Shown piece by piece: positions 33,891-46,760 of a DNA stretch of 64,000 bases (positions within the stretch are counted from its first letter, which is position 1; the number at the start of each line of letters is the position of its first letter). The notes under the pieces are model-generated. The model saw only the letters and a program-made list of their open reading frames with translations, was not told the origin of the DNA and searched no databases. Origin of the DNA: Nymphaea colorata. Its lineage: Eukaryota; Streptophyta; Magnoliopsida; Nymphaeales; Nymphaeaceae. The translations under genes were made by a program, and so were the position numbers. The DNA is taken from the NCBI RefSeq assembly GCF_008831285.2, contig NC_045144.1:14993858-15057857 (forward strand). Direction: 5' to 3'.

Positions 33891-36800
33891 TTGTGAATAC
33901 AAATACAAAAAAATAATCGCTGAATACCTTGTAAAACCATGGCCGTTACACCTTTTGTGAGCCGTCACAAAAGTAGCATCAGCAACGGATGCATCCAGCA
34001 ATGACTTTTAAAGTTGAAAAAAATCATTCTAGGAGTAGAGATAACCTGCAGATTTTAATTTCACAATGTCAATTTCTCTGTAATGAAAATGAAGGTGGAG
34101 GCAGGGAGAGACTTCTGGTGCCTCCGCCTCCCATCGCGGGTGGGTCTGCAGGCGATGGGATGGGGTGAGGTGCCTGCCTCGCAGAGTGCTGGTGGCCCTT
34201 CTGGCCATAGGAAGGGAGGAGGTGCCAAAAGTCTCTCCCACCTTCCCCTTTGTCACCTGATCAATCAGGTTCGAGAGAAAACAAAAAGAAAAAAAGACAG
34301 CCCATTAAAGCTGTTCTATCAACGCCATGGTGGGCAGTCAGATGCATATATATATATATATCACAACTATAGCATTATTGATACTGTATCTGGTGCACGT
34401 GCGTTTGCAAGTAACAACCACAGTCAAAGCCATCCGGCCAGTTGGCAAGGACCACCATGACTGGTGATTGCAACATTCATCAAAAACCAATAACCAAGAC
34501 CAATCCAGGCAGCTAGATCGCTGTCATGGCAAAAGATTGGTTCAAAATAATACTTTTTGGCCATTATGGCCACTATTTGCAATGAATGAAGCAGTGACTA
34601 ATGACTGTCAATGTTGATTGGCCAATTATATTGGAAGGTAAAATCATGCTTACTTCCTTCTATGGCACATGATAAGAAAGATGCCTATTTCGTGTAACGC
34701 GTGCTTTAAGATATCAATTCGTAAAAACTATATGCCCTAGGAACCATAAAACGTCATGTCTATCGGTATCGTCTGATCTTCATGACAATATCTCTATCTC
34801 TAGCTACGCCACGGCTATATATCCTACATACAAGACACTACATCTTGTCTTGTACCATTTGTAATATCTCTAGCACTACTAGAACATGGAGATACCAATG
34901 CGCACTAAAACATAAAATTTCATTCTATGTGCATTCCTCCAGATTTGACTTGTCTGGTTAGAACTAAGTTGAGGAAATTATAGGCATGCACTTCACGTCC
35001 TCTTCGCTTTTATTTTCATGTACGATGTGGTCCATCGAAATGCAACTCGCATCGCGTTTGTAAATTGCAATACCTATTTTTGTAGCAAGTTTTTCTGACA
35101 GAAATTCATATGTAAGAAAACATGCAATTTATTACATAGTAGTAAATTGTTATTCTTATCTATTTATCTGGTATCGTACGTAACAATAAACTTGATGCGC
35201 GACATGACATGCATGTCTGTTTAAGTCATTTGAAAATATTGCGTTGTTTACTCAGGTCCGCAACAACATTAAAATGGACAAAGATGCAAGACGTGCCTAT
35301 GACACGAATGGCTTGTCTAGTAAATGATGATTTTGATATATGAAAGAGTTTGGACATGCACTTACTGATCAAAGCCCTAGAGGATGAGACTTGATATCAT
35401 ATATATATATATATATATTCATTGCCGTCCACTAATTGTCATAACTTTCTTCGCATGTAACACTGCATGTGCACTTGAAATATTGTTGAATAGTTCACAA
35501 AGTTAACGAGAGCCTATGATGTGATAGACATGATATCACGGGCAAGGTGCAAACAACATGCACGCCTACTTTCACATGGTAGCCATTGTGACAAAAATCA
35601 AACATCGAGTTTCAACACTCAGGTCTAGTAATTACTAATTATTTCAACATTGTTCTAAATAAAATATGCTGCATTCATTATCATTGCTTAGGTCACCGGA
35701 ATGGTAACACGCCCAGAAAAAGTTAGACCAGCCCAAGATCCTGTCTATACCTTAAGTATTTGAATAATTGATGACATGTATATGGTTTTGCCTTGCTCTT
35801 ATCTTAATGGTCTTTTTAGTCGTTATTGATGACATATACTTGCATATTATTCTTTCATTGATTTAAGCGAAGGTAGGAAGACCTCCTCCTGGCGCGGTTG
35901 CATCGGACTTACACTTGCATAGAACAAACCCATATGACAATTTATATGTATTTGGACACTTTTTTATGGTTTGATCTATGATAATTTGAGAACATGTATG
36001 TATATGTGATGTTCAAGTTGAAGGGTGTACTATAAAAAACCAAAAGTTACAAAGCAGCCTTGGACCTTAGTGGCAGGCTGGGGAAGGGGAGGTAGTTTTC
36101 CGTTGTTGCATATCACCTATTGTTTGATCTACATATAATAACTTGAGAATTTTTATTTGGCACAGTCTTTCATTTGGACACATGACAGGTGATGTATGAG
36201 CATAAACACGCTATATGCATGTTTTTAAATGATGGGGTGTTATATGCAAATGGGTTATTAAAAAGTATGCAAATGTTGAAAGATGGCGTGTTGTATGCGA
36301 ATGAAAATGTGACGAATTTTTATAGGCGAATGATTAATGTACGTAAGATTCTATAGGATTGATGATTAATGTACGTCATATCATCTATATCATGGCCAAG
36401 TAATGTCATTAGGCCTGCATGCATATATAACAGGTGATTTGGATGAGAATACAAGCGCATGTTATGATGAGTGATTATCCTTTTCATGCACCAATGACAT
36501 GCTATGGGAATGGATACATTGCACTTGATATGGGAATCAAAATATAACTTGAAGTGGATGATGTCTTTTTATTTGACATGACAGGCTACCATGTGAATGG
36601 ATGTATATATGTATGATAGTTTCATGGCACGTTTTGTGATTCAGTATACGTGTAGAGGCTAAATGCGTGCAATTTAGGTGTAGATCCATGCATCAACTGT
36701 TTTGCCAATCCATGTAACATATGCTATATTCATGCGTCAATTTTGTACTGGTATATTTCTTATATATGGTTGTTGTGATCGTGTGTTAACTCGTATGCAT

Positions 36801-37490
36801 AAATGTCCAAGGTTTTGAGATTTTGCCTACATGAGAGCTTTTATCCAACTTGTCCACAACGGAGATGGAGTAGCATTCACATGGGTGTGCACGCAAAAAA
36901 TATACACCAAAGAAAAAAAGAAAGGGGGTTGGGGTATTTTCAAATTTTGTTAGAAAGAGATGCACATTTTAAACTTTAAACTTTTTCACAATCTCATTTT
37001 ATTCTTTTAAAAAGCTTCTTTGTTACTTAAACTGAGGTATTTTGACATTATACACCCCTGTGTTTTGACCATTACAGACCCCTGTGCACAATTTTTCATG
37101 CATCTAAGTGTGCATGTACATAACCAGTTTTGTCGACAACCAGCTGTAGGAATTAGCACTTTATCTTTGCACACGTCTCCTGCATCAGTCAAACACTAGA
37201 CAAAAGAACATAATGTCCACGAGTACGTTGTGTTTTTGCTTTGTGGCAAGGTAGAGTAGTTTACTGAACAAAATATTATCGTTTTCTGCAATCAAACGCC
37301 GTGGAACCCTTTAATTAGAATTAACCATGTTCACGGGCATGGTTCTAGTTGCAACTCTAGTTCCACCAAAAGGGAATCTAAAACTTGCTAAAGAGGTCTG
37401 GTTTAACTCCCAGTCATTAGTTTTTACTTAATTCATGCTCTGGTCTAAGAAAGAAAACCAGTTAAAAGCCGCGACTCCTGACTCCTGCAA
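33891..37490. other. Intergenic region upstream of the MYB gene
   Basis: AT-rich, with (TA)n near 34,350 and 35,400. A GC-richer patch at 34,080-34,260 has no coding signature I can support. No gene recognised. Confidence 0.55.
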
Positions 37491-37497
37491 TATAAAA
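37491..37497 (+). promoter_or_regulatory. Probable TATA box of the MYB gene
   Basis: TATAAAA, about 520 bp upstream of the ATG. Transcription would begin near 37,520-37,530. It fits the probable 5'-UTR intron downstream. Confidence 0.6.
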
Positions 37498-37612
37498 TGG
37501 AAGGACGATTTGGTCTCAGTATCACAGTGGAGAACGGAGCGGTAGTCTGGCAGGCAGGCAGCGGTTGTTGGTCTACGCGTTCTGCCTCTAGCATTTTGAG
37601 CTACCAGTCAAG

Positions 37613-37991
37613 GTAGGAGCATACATGTGCCTTCTTCTCTCTCCCTCTCTCTCTCGCTTCCAACGAAGAAAACGAGAGACCGCAGATGACCACGACTTTG
37701 CAAGATCAGACAGCAACTACCCTCGTATTATCTTGTTTACATTTTCAACCCCAACGCTTTGGCGTATGTTTGCTGCCGTCTTCCTACCCGTCAATCCAAG
37801 TCAACTCCTTCTTCCCAATCCCATCCATCCACCAAATATAAAGAACAACTTCCCCTTTCCCTTCCTCCTTCGCATATCTCTCTTTCTTTCTTTCTTGCTC
37901 GCTCTCTCTCTCTTTCTCTCCCTTCCTCTCCCTCTCTCTCTCTCTCCCTTCCTCTCCCTCTCTCTCTCTCTCTTCCTCTCTCTCTCTCAAG
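37613..37991 (+). other. Probable 5'-UTR intron of the MYB gene
   Basis: The donor CAAG|GTAGGA at 37,612/37,613 and an acceptor at 37,991 (TCTCTCAAG|TATTTC) preceded by more than 100 nt of almost pure pyrimidines. Splicing would remove an upstream ATG at 37,625 that is open and in frame with the MYB start. Confidence 0.6.
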
Positions 37992-38011
37992 TATTTCGTG
38001 GGAAGTCCGCC

Positions 38012-39973
38012 ATGAGAAAGCCTTGCTGTGAAAAACAGGAAACTAACAAGGGTGCATGGACAAAGCAGGAGGACCAGAAGTTAATCGACTATATCCAGAG
38101 GCACGGGGAGGGGTGCTGGCGATCCCTTCCACAGGCAGCAGGTGGTGAAAGCTTTCCATAGGAATTCATTCCCCACAGGCGCTTCTGCTATTTTTCTCAG
38201 ATTCTTGTTGCTCATCTTTCCAGGGTTACTCAGGTGCGGGAAGAGTTGCAGGCTAAGATGGATCAACTATCTCAGGCCCGACCTCAAGAGAGGCAACTTC
38301 ACAGAGGATGAAGATGATCTCATCATCAAGCTGCACGCTCTCTTGGGTAACAGGTGATCCCCCCATACAGACAGCCCCACATTCATGCAACGAAATGAAA
38401 CATTTAAATCCTTAGGTGAATAGCTTTTTCTGGATACGATGTCCAACCAAAATTCTCGCTGGTTCAGACTACTTTTTATCCTTTTTAGAGGGAAAAGTTG
38501 TCCTTTCTCTTCTCCCTTTTCCATCCCGTACTTGTTCCAAATCCCCACCTTAAAATGGAAAAATGGATCTCTCGTCTACCTTTTCCCTGCAAGTGGGTGT
38601 CTATATATATATATATATATATAGATATATATATATATATATATGTATAAAGGCACACACATGGTCTTGTTTCAATTGGTTAGACTATCACAGGATACAA
38701 ATTTTTTTTATTCTAAAACGATACAAGAGTTCAGGTTCGTGTCGTAGTTTGCAGCAAGAGATCCATTTCTTTATTTGTTTCTTGTTTTGGGCACACGTTC
38801 AAGCAGAATTAAAGAGAAATTTTCCTTAACTTGATGTTTTCACGGGTGAGGTTGGAACGGCGCTTGATCACACACGATCTCTGTAAGTCAGATCTTGAAT
38901 AACCGCAAACAGCTTTATTTACTTTCTTCTCCTCCTTGGCGAATCATATTTCAAATTTGCGGCAACTTCCGGAACTAAAAGCACAAGGGAAAATGAAAAG
39001 GAGAGAAAATAACCAGAGTCATAGGCATTATAATGCAAGCAGTCTCATAAGATGCCAATCCTTTGTTGCATTTGTCACGAATGATATGATGCTGTTACAT
39101 CAAGAAAGAAAAGACCTTCAACTTTTTCTTGATTTCTCATGAAACTACTACCACATTAATTCTCTGCAAAAAAACCAATTTAAGTGTCATTTTTTATATG
39201 CAAAAAAGCGTAGGATGGATGACTCCGTTTCATTAGATCACAATGTATTGTCTAGGCCTACAAATATATCTACCAAGTCAATCCTGGCCGTCCGATATAT
39301 TCAGATGGATGGATAAGATTATCACTGTAACTTCATATGACGTATGACGCGGTCCTTTTTGTCGGTAAAATCTCCTTTCAGAAAGAAGTCAAAATGGACG
39401 GTGAAGATAACGTCCGAGAAAGAAGTCCGTTGTTCTTTACTCTGACATTAACGTTTTCGGTGGCACAGGTGGTCGCTGATCGCCGGAAGGCTGCCGGGGC
39501 GCACGGACAATGAGGTGAAAAACTATTGGAACTCCCACCTCCGGCGGAAGCTGATCCGCATGGGCATCGACCCCAACAACCACCGGCTCACCCGCGGCCT
39601 CCCCATCCACCACCACCGCGACGTCGCCGCCGCATCTTGCGTGATCTCCAAGGCCACCAACCCTGGGAGCAAAGCTCCGGATGAGAAGCAGCAGGCCGTG
39701 CACTCGAGCGGTGGTAACGGCAACCAGACGTCGTCGTCTGACGCCGACAGTGGCCTCGACAACACGTCGCCGGCACTTCCGGACCTGAACCTGGAATTGA
39801 CCATGACCACCCTTCCAAACTCCATTTCCCGTCCTCATGCCCACCAACCATCCTCACCAGTACCACCTGTAGCAGCACTTGAAATCCTCCATGTCTCCTC
39901 TTCGGCGCAGCCACTTGCGCACGTCCAACGCGATGTAGAAGCCAGCTGCTCAACTTTGGCTCTGTTTAGATAA
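38012..39973 (+). CDS. R2R3-MYB transcription repressor, FaMYB1/MYBC2 type (subgroup 4)
   Basis: Three exons: 38,012-38,141, 38,224-38,353 and 39,469-39,973 (254 codons plus TAA), the standard R2R3-MYB intron positions with 130-nt first and second exons. R2 has W16, W36, W56; R3 has F69, W88, W107. The bHLH-contact motif DLx2Kx3Lx6Lx3R (D75 to R94) is intact, so it should join MYB-bHLH-WD40 complexes. After R3 come the C1 motif ([13 protein letters not shown]) and an EAR repression motif (PDLNLELTM, ~191-199), and the protein ends STLALFR, close to the TLLLFR motif of MYBL2/FaMYB1/MYBC2 repressors. The MRKPCCEK start is typical of that clade. In the family these nuclear proteins repress anthocyanin and proanthocyanidin genes. 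The chosen ATG has G at -3. Exon 3 is GC-rich. No defects are seen. Intron 2 (1,115 bp) holds a (TA)n run. Confidence 0.93.
38600..38646. repeat. (TA)n microsatellite in MYB intron 2
   Basis: About 45 bp of AT repeats broken by one GA. Confidence 0.95.
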
Positions 39974-40108
39974 ACCATTTTTATTCATAAATTTTTATTC
40001 TTATCTCCTCACCTATATCTATTATTTTAACATGTTATGGGCAGCTATGTATACTAGGTTTATATCTATGCTCTCTCTGTCTTGTTTATGTCTCTCTTTA
40101 TCTTGGCG

Positions 40109-40203
<95 letters not shown>

Positions 40204-42190
40204 TGGTAGTTGAGTAGTTGGGAGTGGGAGAAGGACTGGTTGGTCTGCATGGCAGAGGGCAGGAGAAGATTCACGTTCTGACTGGTTGTTTTGAAATGTA
40301 TAGTTGGTATTTTGAGCCAACCTGCAAGCGGATAAGATATGGATATGAGGAAGAGGTCCCATTTATTACTATTTCTTTTCTTTTTCTTGTTCCACAAGAC
40401 CCCCTGGCCCAAGGATAAATATTTGAGAGAACAGGAGTTTGTGGTCTAACACCGAGGAAAACCTGTAACTCTGTCGCATCACCTGGAATATGGATGTACA
40501 GAAATTGCAGTAGGTATTCTACCAACGACGGCCGGTTCTTGCCTTCTTTCTGCCTTCCTCAATTTTAACTCTAACGCTTAAAAGTAGGTGGCTTTTCTTT
40601 TTTCCAAGACATTCCGGTTACTTAAGAGGTTAAAAAGTTATGGTATATATATTTAAAACAAAAGGTCGAGCACGGTCCCTCTCGTCATTCACTAATAATT
40701 TTGACTTTCTTTTCAAAATTCATTATCCCGTTCGAGTGGTTTTCAAAATTGATTGATATATTCCTTTAAAAGGAAACAGGTAGGCCCTTTAGGGATATTT
40801 GATAATAATAATAATAATATTAATCACTATTTCCTGTGTCTATGTGTTCAAAAAATCAGAGAACATTCATAAATAATAATGTCTTGTAATGTTTCATGAA
40901 TCTATTTCAATTTTGTAAATTTACCTTAAACTCTGAACAAATAAATTGAAAAATAATATATATATATATATATATAGCATTTCTTAAATTTATTTCAATA
41001 ACACTACATTGGTGTTTCTTTTGTCAAACACCATCTTATGCCTGCAAGCCCCAAACATAAGCAGTGCATTGTCAATATACCGATCCCCAAGTTATCACTA
41101 GAGGAGCCCTTTTTTTCACTTTTGTTAATGGTCATTTCTCATTTTGGGTAAGGACAATTTTACCCATCTTTAGGAAATAATTTTTTCACTTTGTCAATTT
41201 TGTCATAATTATAAGAGGCGTTGCTTTTTCTTTTTCCATTTTCTAGTTATGGGGCATTTCCATCTTTCTGCCCCTTGTTATCTACATTAAATCTCTTTTG
41301 AAATATCATATAATCAGGTCCCGCAGGGCTAAGCACATAAGATGATCTTCCTTAGGTTGGGTTCATTGTCTAGATGCGAACCGGTTATGGGCACACGCAT
41401 ATGCTCAAAAAATTGTGCATAAGAATATGACATGACCAAAATGTCTCTATTTAATAAAAAAGAAACTTTTTAGAGGGACAAAGAAGAGATTATGAAAAGA
41501 TTAAAAATCCAAAATGTACGTTTATTTATAAAGAATTTAAGAATTATCCCAACCCCACTTCTTCTTTCTTTTGGTGTATATTTGTACGTGCACCAGTGTA
41601 CAAGTCGATCTCGTTTAAATGCATAAACAAATAAGACTTAAAAAATGAAAAAAAGTTATGATAAAAATCTGAAGGGTTATCAGTTATTCATCTGTCCTCA
41701 ACGTTTAAAATAACCTGACTCGAGCATGGATTTGTACGTTTTGAATATAATCAGGACAATTACAATACAATTTAAAATACAATTGCTTGACTTATTGTGT
41801 ACTTATAATAAACGTGCCAACGTATGTCGTTGTATTTGGGAAAGATGGTTTGGTTTGGAGATTTTTATATGGACCATGGTGTGCTGCACATGAAATGCTG
41901 TCCCCCCGACATATACGGGAGCCTACGTAAGAATCTCCCCCGTTGTATGTCCTTACTGAGGTTGGAACTCGCAAGGGAAAATAAAGAAAAAACAAATGAA
42001 ACGTTGTCCATTTGTAGGTGTATTATTTGTACATGCACTAGAAACTACTGGTGCTTTTTTTAAGTTTAATTTTATAGTTGCTTTAAGAGACATAGTGAAG
42101 GCTGGTAGCACATTACGAGTTTGATTCTCATGCCGCTCCCCTATACATTAAGGCGGTGCAAAGAACATGGTACGAAATTGAAGATACATT
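39974..42190. other. Downstream of the MYB gene, gene-free
   Basis: MYB 3' UTR of unknown length, then AT-rich DNA. A long (TA)n microsatellite at about 40,110-40,201 and a shorter one at 40,955-40,976. No gene recognised. Confidence 0.55.
40110..40201. repeat. (TA)n microsatellite, about 92 bp
   Basis: Nearly pure TA repeat about 140 bp after the MYB stop codon, probably in or just past the 3' UTR. Ile-Tyr ORFs here are artefacts. Confidence 0.95.
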
Positions 42191-42383
42191 CAAGGGCGAA
42201 CCTAGATTTTTTTCAGGAGCAGGCCAAACATTCCAATCTCTGGATTCAAGAAAGGCCAAACTGAACCTAAATCCAAACAATACATTCTGCAAGTAAATTT
42301 TTTTTATTTTTTTTGATGTATTTTTTTTTTAATTAACTGGGGTGTGTCATGGCCTAGGCGGGCCCCTCTTCCCTCCACCCCTG
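42191..42383. mobile_element. Non-autonomous hAT element, 193 bp
   Basis: Starts CAAGGGCGAACCTAGA and ends TCCCTCCACCCCTG, which read inwards is CAGGGGTGGAGGGA. This is the imperfect short inverted repeat of plant CAGGGGCGGAGCC-type hAT MITEs. Flanks are GATACATT and GGTACATT, an 8-bp target duplication with one mismatch. There is no coding sequence. Confidence 0.75.
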
Positions 42384-43510
42384 GGTACATTAACTCTTCC
42401 CTAGGAGGTAAAGCAGTCCTAGATCCTATGGGCATGAGGAAAGGAGGGGCGGGGCTTTGGCCTTCTAATAGGTCGTAATCCTGTCGTTAGCCTAGAAGTT
42501 TTATTGTTATAGAACTTTGTCAAGTTAATTTTCACTTTCAATATTCAGTATATATGTTGTCATGGCAGCCTTAGCTTATGCTTCTAATGTGTGTTGCTCA
42601 ATGTTAAGTTGCTTTTGCACAAGCATAATCTCAAAGACATTATGTGCACGATTGAATGTACGAGGTTGAATGAAAAGAGTTTTGATCTTTACACCAAATG
42701 TTATGGTTTGCAAAATCTATTGCTGTTAGTTTCGAAACCCCTTGTAAAATTTTACATCTGATTTTGATGTTAGATGCTTCAAATCCATCTATATGGTTAA
42801 ATTTTTCATAAACTACATGCAAAATATTATGATAAAAAAGATAAAAGAAGCAAAGTTAAAAGTGGGAGACATTTTTTAGTGTGTGGTAGGTACGAGACCT
42901 TAGCTGAGAGAGATATGGAATCATCTTGCCTATTGATTCTTCCACGATGAATGGCTGCAGGAAAATTAAGGAGAAAAGGTTGTTAATTGACGCTATATGA
43001 CTAATTAAAATATGCTATCTCCTTTTTCAACTTGATGTTCTCTCAATTATCCATCTTTAAAAGATTAATGGCCAAGATCATTTCTTACAAGTCAACCACC
43101 TAATGGTCTTGTCCCCACCAAATTTCAAATATATATCGCACAATTTTCAAGCTTATATAGAATAAGATATTCCACTTTTTTCTGTTTTTGGTAGGCAAGT
43201 AATTGAATGTAAAAGATCAGGCAGAGCTCGTACCATTTATGTCAAGAGGGAAGCATTTCCCTTGTAATTCAACTCTTGACTTGAACTTGAAGGTCTTGAA
43301 CATGACTTTAGGCTGGCAACAAGCTTGAAGCTACGTTTAGCTGTCAGTCTTGTGTCCTCATTCAAACTTTTTCATCTTTTCTTCAACTGGTCACTCACTT
43401 GTCCATCATTGGGAAGAAAAATGCTCCTAACTTTTGCCAGACCTGCTATACTTGAATAGCTTAAATACTTAAAATAAATGTTGAGCGAATGCCAGTATCC
43501 GTTATATATA

Positions 43511-43560
<50 letters not shown>

Positions 43561-43686
43561 CTCCACTACTCTATTACTAAAAAATAAACTAATGCAGGAT
43601 ATGTATATGAAAAGATAAAAAAACAACAGAAAATGAATAATTGAGTCCTAAAATGTCTACTTCCTCCTGGCTTGCTGATTAATCTT

Positions 43687-43803
43687 GGATATGCCTAATT
43701 CAACTTGCATTAAAAAAGAAGGAAAAGTGACGCTTTCCTAAAGGTGTTTGGATATGCCTAAATTCAACTTGCATTAGAAAGAAAGGAAAAGCGACGCTTT
43801 CCT
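43687..43803. repeat. 63-bp tandem duplication
   Basis: GGATATGCCTAA...TTCAACTTGCATTA...GACGCTTTCCT occurs at 43,687 and 43,750 with a few mismatches. Confidence 0.88.
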
Positions 43804-44100
43804 GGAGAGAATATGTTGTCCATATGCAGAGTTCCCAAGACATGAGGGCCACTAGCAGAATGATCACCTAAATGTGGGGTTCATAAATATAATATCTGAA
43901 AATTTCAACCAAAAATTTATATATGGGCGATTTAATTCTGCAGTATCGCTCGAATTTAAAAGTATCATTTGGAAAACAGTCACTACATTAGCATTAATGA
44001 TGGTTTATGATGCAACAATAATTTATAGTAGCTTTAGCAACAATTTGTAGTTTGTTACTGATATACTTTAGATCTTATATGTCAGCTAATGACATTTACC

Positions 44101-44150
<50 letters not shown>

Positions 44151-44237
44151 AGGGACATGCATGCATGTCAACACTTACTACATCTCCAGTTTTCAGACAA
44201 ACATCCATCATTTGGAAGAACAACGACAGAGACGTCT

Positions 44238-44606
44238 CAACTGAAAGCTGCAACTACTTGTTGTGGCATGTCGTGAAATATATAGTTGTGTGGATAAGAT
44301 CAAAATCCTGTCATTCACATAAATGACGTTAGAAAATAATTCCAAGTCATTTTTTTATTTTCAGTAAAAAACTATTATATTCGTTACAAGTTGGTTTCGC
44401 CAAAAAAAAAATTGTAAACTCAACTAAACGCTGCAAATAGTTGTTGTGACATGTCGAGAAATATACAGTTGTGTTGATAAGATCAAAATCCTGCCACTCA
44501 GATAAATTACGTTAGAAAGTAATTTCAAGTCATTTTTTTATTTTCTGTAAAAAAATATTATATTCAATACAAGTCGGTTTCGCAGGAAAAAAAAAACAGT
44601 TGTAAA
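44238..44606. repeat. 183-bp tandem duplication
   Basis: Copies start CAACTGAAAGCTGCAA (44,238) and CAACTAAACGCTGCAA (44,421) and share TAAGATCAAAATCCTG, CAAGTCATTTTTTTATTTTC and a poly-A tract at their ends. Roughly 85-90% alike by eye. Confidence 0.88.
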
Positions 44607-45278
44607 CATAAGTATATTCCAAAACGGATTGAATGCATGCGTATATAAAACCCTAAAATTAACTTCAAAAACCATATCCTAACTAATGACATTAATTGAA
44701 AGGCGGTAACGACATTTACTTTCGCCGATCTTATATGTCACAACCTGAAGGCATTATTACAGGTGTAATAATGTAATTGCTACTGACATAATCACAATGC
44801 AATATTTTAATTAATTTTTTTTGGAGATTTTTCAAATGAATCTCTTGAACTTTCTTTAGTTATGAAGGCATTTCTAAAATCACCCTTGCCATTTGCAACA
44901 GCTCAACAAATGTGTCCTTCCTTCAAATATTAAGAACAAAGTCGCCTTTATTTAGAGGCATCCCAACAACCTTAAGTTACCCAATAGTCTTTGAGGGGTT
45001 AGCACAACCGGCAGGAGACGGCTGGTAGGTTGCCACTCACGTTTCAAATCCCTAGAACATCTACTCTTTACACGATGCAAGGTGCTACTTGACATGCAAG
45101 TTGAATCATTCCTTCCATGGCAGCTCGAAGGCATCCAAGGCAGGTCATATATTTTAGGGAAACAAAGGGTGCGTAGGAGCTTCGGCTCTCTTCTGAGAAG
45201 CAAGATGAAATACTCCTTCTGTTCACCCAAAAATTAAGTCACCCACTAACCGTATCAAAAAACATAAAACACGAACAG

Positions 45279-45332
<54 letters not shown>

Positions 45333-46427
45333 ATATATATATATATATTCATTTTTTCCGGACATGTGTTTTAATTTTTTTTCTCATTGGTGGAAATCAT
45401 TTCCTTTCTTTTTTGTTTTCGACCCTTCGATTAAAATGCAAAACATATTTCTTAGTTTTCAAAATCATACCTATCTTTTGCCTTTCATCCAAGCCTATCC
45501 TCAGAAAATATTTTTTCTGCAACAGTTGTTAACTTTAAAGACTCTTTGTGGCTGTTTCACAATAAAAAGAGTAACAAACTATTTCATGAATATGCTCCAA
45601 TTCATGAAACACTATATTACAATGTCCCATAAATATATTGCAATCTTTAGACCAGATTCTTCAAACAGTTTATTACTGTTCATATTGACAAAATTACAAC
45701 TCTTTTGAAACTTTGAAACTGTATAGGAACAATAACAATATGTTACTGTTCCACTTATTTGATACGTCAAATACTTTTATATTCATAGAAAAGTAACATA
45801 CTCTTGCGTTTGTCAAAGCCCCTTTATGTCATGGTTAAAGGAAGATTAATTGAATTGAAAAATGGAAATAAAAGCAAATGACAACTTAATTTGAAAATAC
45901 GGTTATAATATGTCCGTTTTACTTTCAAAAGACTCCTTGCACGTATTCGAAATTTATATAGATGCTCTTACATGTGCAGTATTAATGTTTTAACGGTTAT
46001 TTTCACGGAATAAACGTTTTCAAGGAATTTATTAATATTGAGAAAGTGTCCATAAATTAAAGAGGAGTTCGAGCACCCCGAGCAGGCGAGCACACTATCA
46101 TTACTTGTAAGTTTTCAAACATTTTATGTATTTTAAATTAGTTTTAGTTTTTAAAATGTAAAAAAATAAGGAATAGACTTATTTTCAGTAGCCAATACAG
46201 CACCAGAATTGAGGGCAACTTTATGATGAAAACAGATGTTGTTGGACGGTTAAACGTAAAAAATATATTGCTAAAATGTCGTCACCACGTCACAATTTAT
46301 AGGATAGTTTTAATAATGGTTTATAATGTTTTTAATGACTTTGAATCCAATTTTAACTATTAACACACATATAATGTTTTAGTTTCTTTCGATAGCAAAG
46401 CTATTTTAGTTTCTTTCAATAGCAAAG

Positions 46428-46760
46428 CTAGGCCTCGGCATCGGGCCGGCCCGGCCTGATAAGAATCGGCGGCCCAGCCTGATAAGAATTGGACTTGGGT
46501 TGGCCAGATGCCCAAAACTCGAGTCTGGCTCCCGCTTGGTTAAAAAAAATTTTTTTTTAAAATATAAAATAAATTTTTTGAATGTTAAATATATTTTTAA
46601 CAATAAAATATGTATTATTATTAAATAAAAATAATATAAAAAATAAATCGAGCCAAATAAAACTCTATCAAAGGAACCCATGCCAGTTTTTTCAGGCCCA
46701 AACCCAATCAAACCAAGTACCCGGATCAGTACTCGAGCCCAAAGCTTTCACTATCAAAAC
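46428..46760. repeat. GGGCC-rich repeat with an AT-rich core, copy A
   Basis: Begins TAGGCCTCGGCATCGGGCC. GC-rich arms surround an AT core (TATTATTATTAAATAAAAAT). It matches copy B at 54,936-55,245 along its left arm and core: CATCGGGCC, CTGATAAGA.TCGG, AACTCGAG.CTGG. Probably a non-autonomous hAT-like element; no clean target duplication seen here. Confidence 0.55.

Larger units (their letters stand above)
42384..46420. other. Gene-free stretch with local duplications
   Basis: AT-rich, with (TA)n at 43,503-43,559, 44,105-44,147 and 45,300-45,348, a (CT)n run at 45,280-45,300, and two tandem duplications listed separately. No gene recognised. Confidence 0.55.

Noticed and set aside
34029-34460. 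GC-richer ORFs of 75 and 125 codons
   Set aside because: Low-complexity composition, no motif, no splice context.
37625-38161. A 178-codon ORF covering the MYB start region
   Set aside because: It is the MYB first exon extended upstream through a CT-rich tract. A probable 5'-UTR intron removes the upstream ATG, and the normal MYB start has a better context.
39437-39953. Several 100-136-codon ORFs antisense to MYB exon 3
   Set aside because: The exon is GC-rich and stop-poor on both strands. The MYB motifs and splice sites fix the plus-strand frame.
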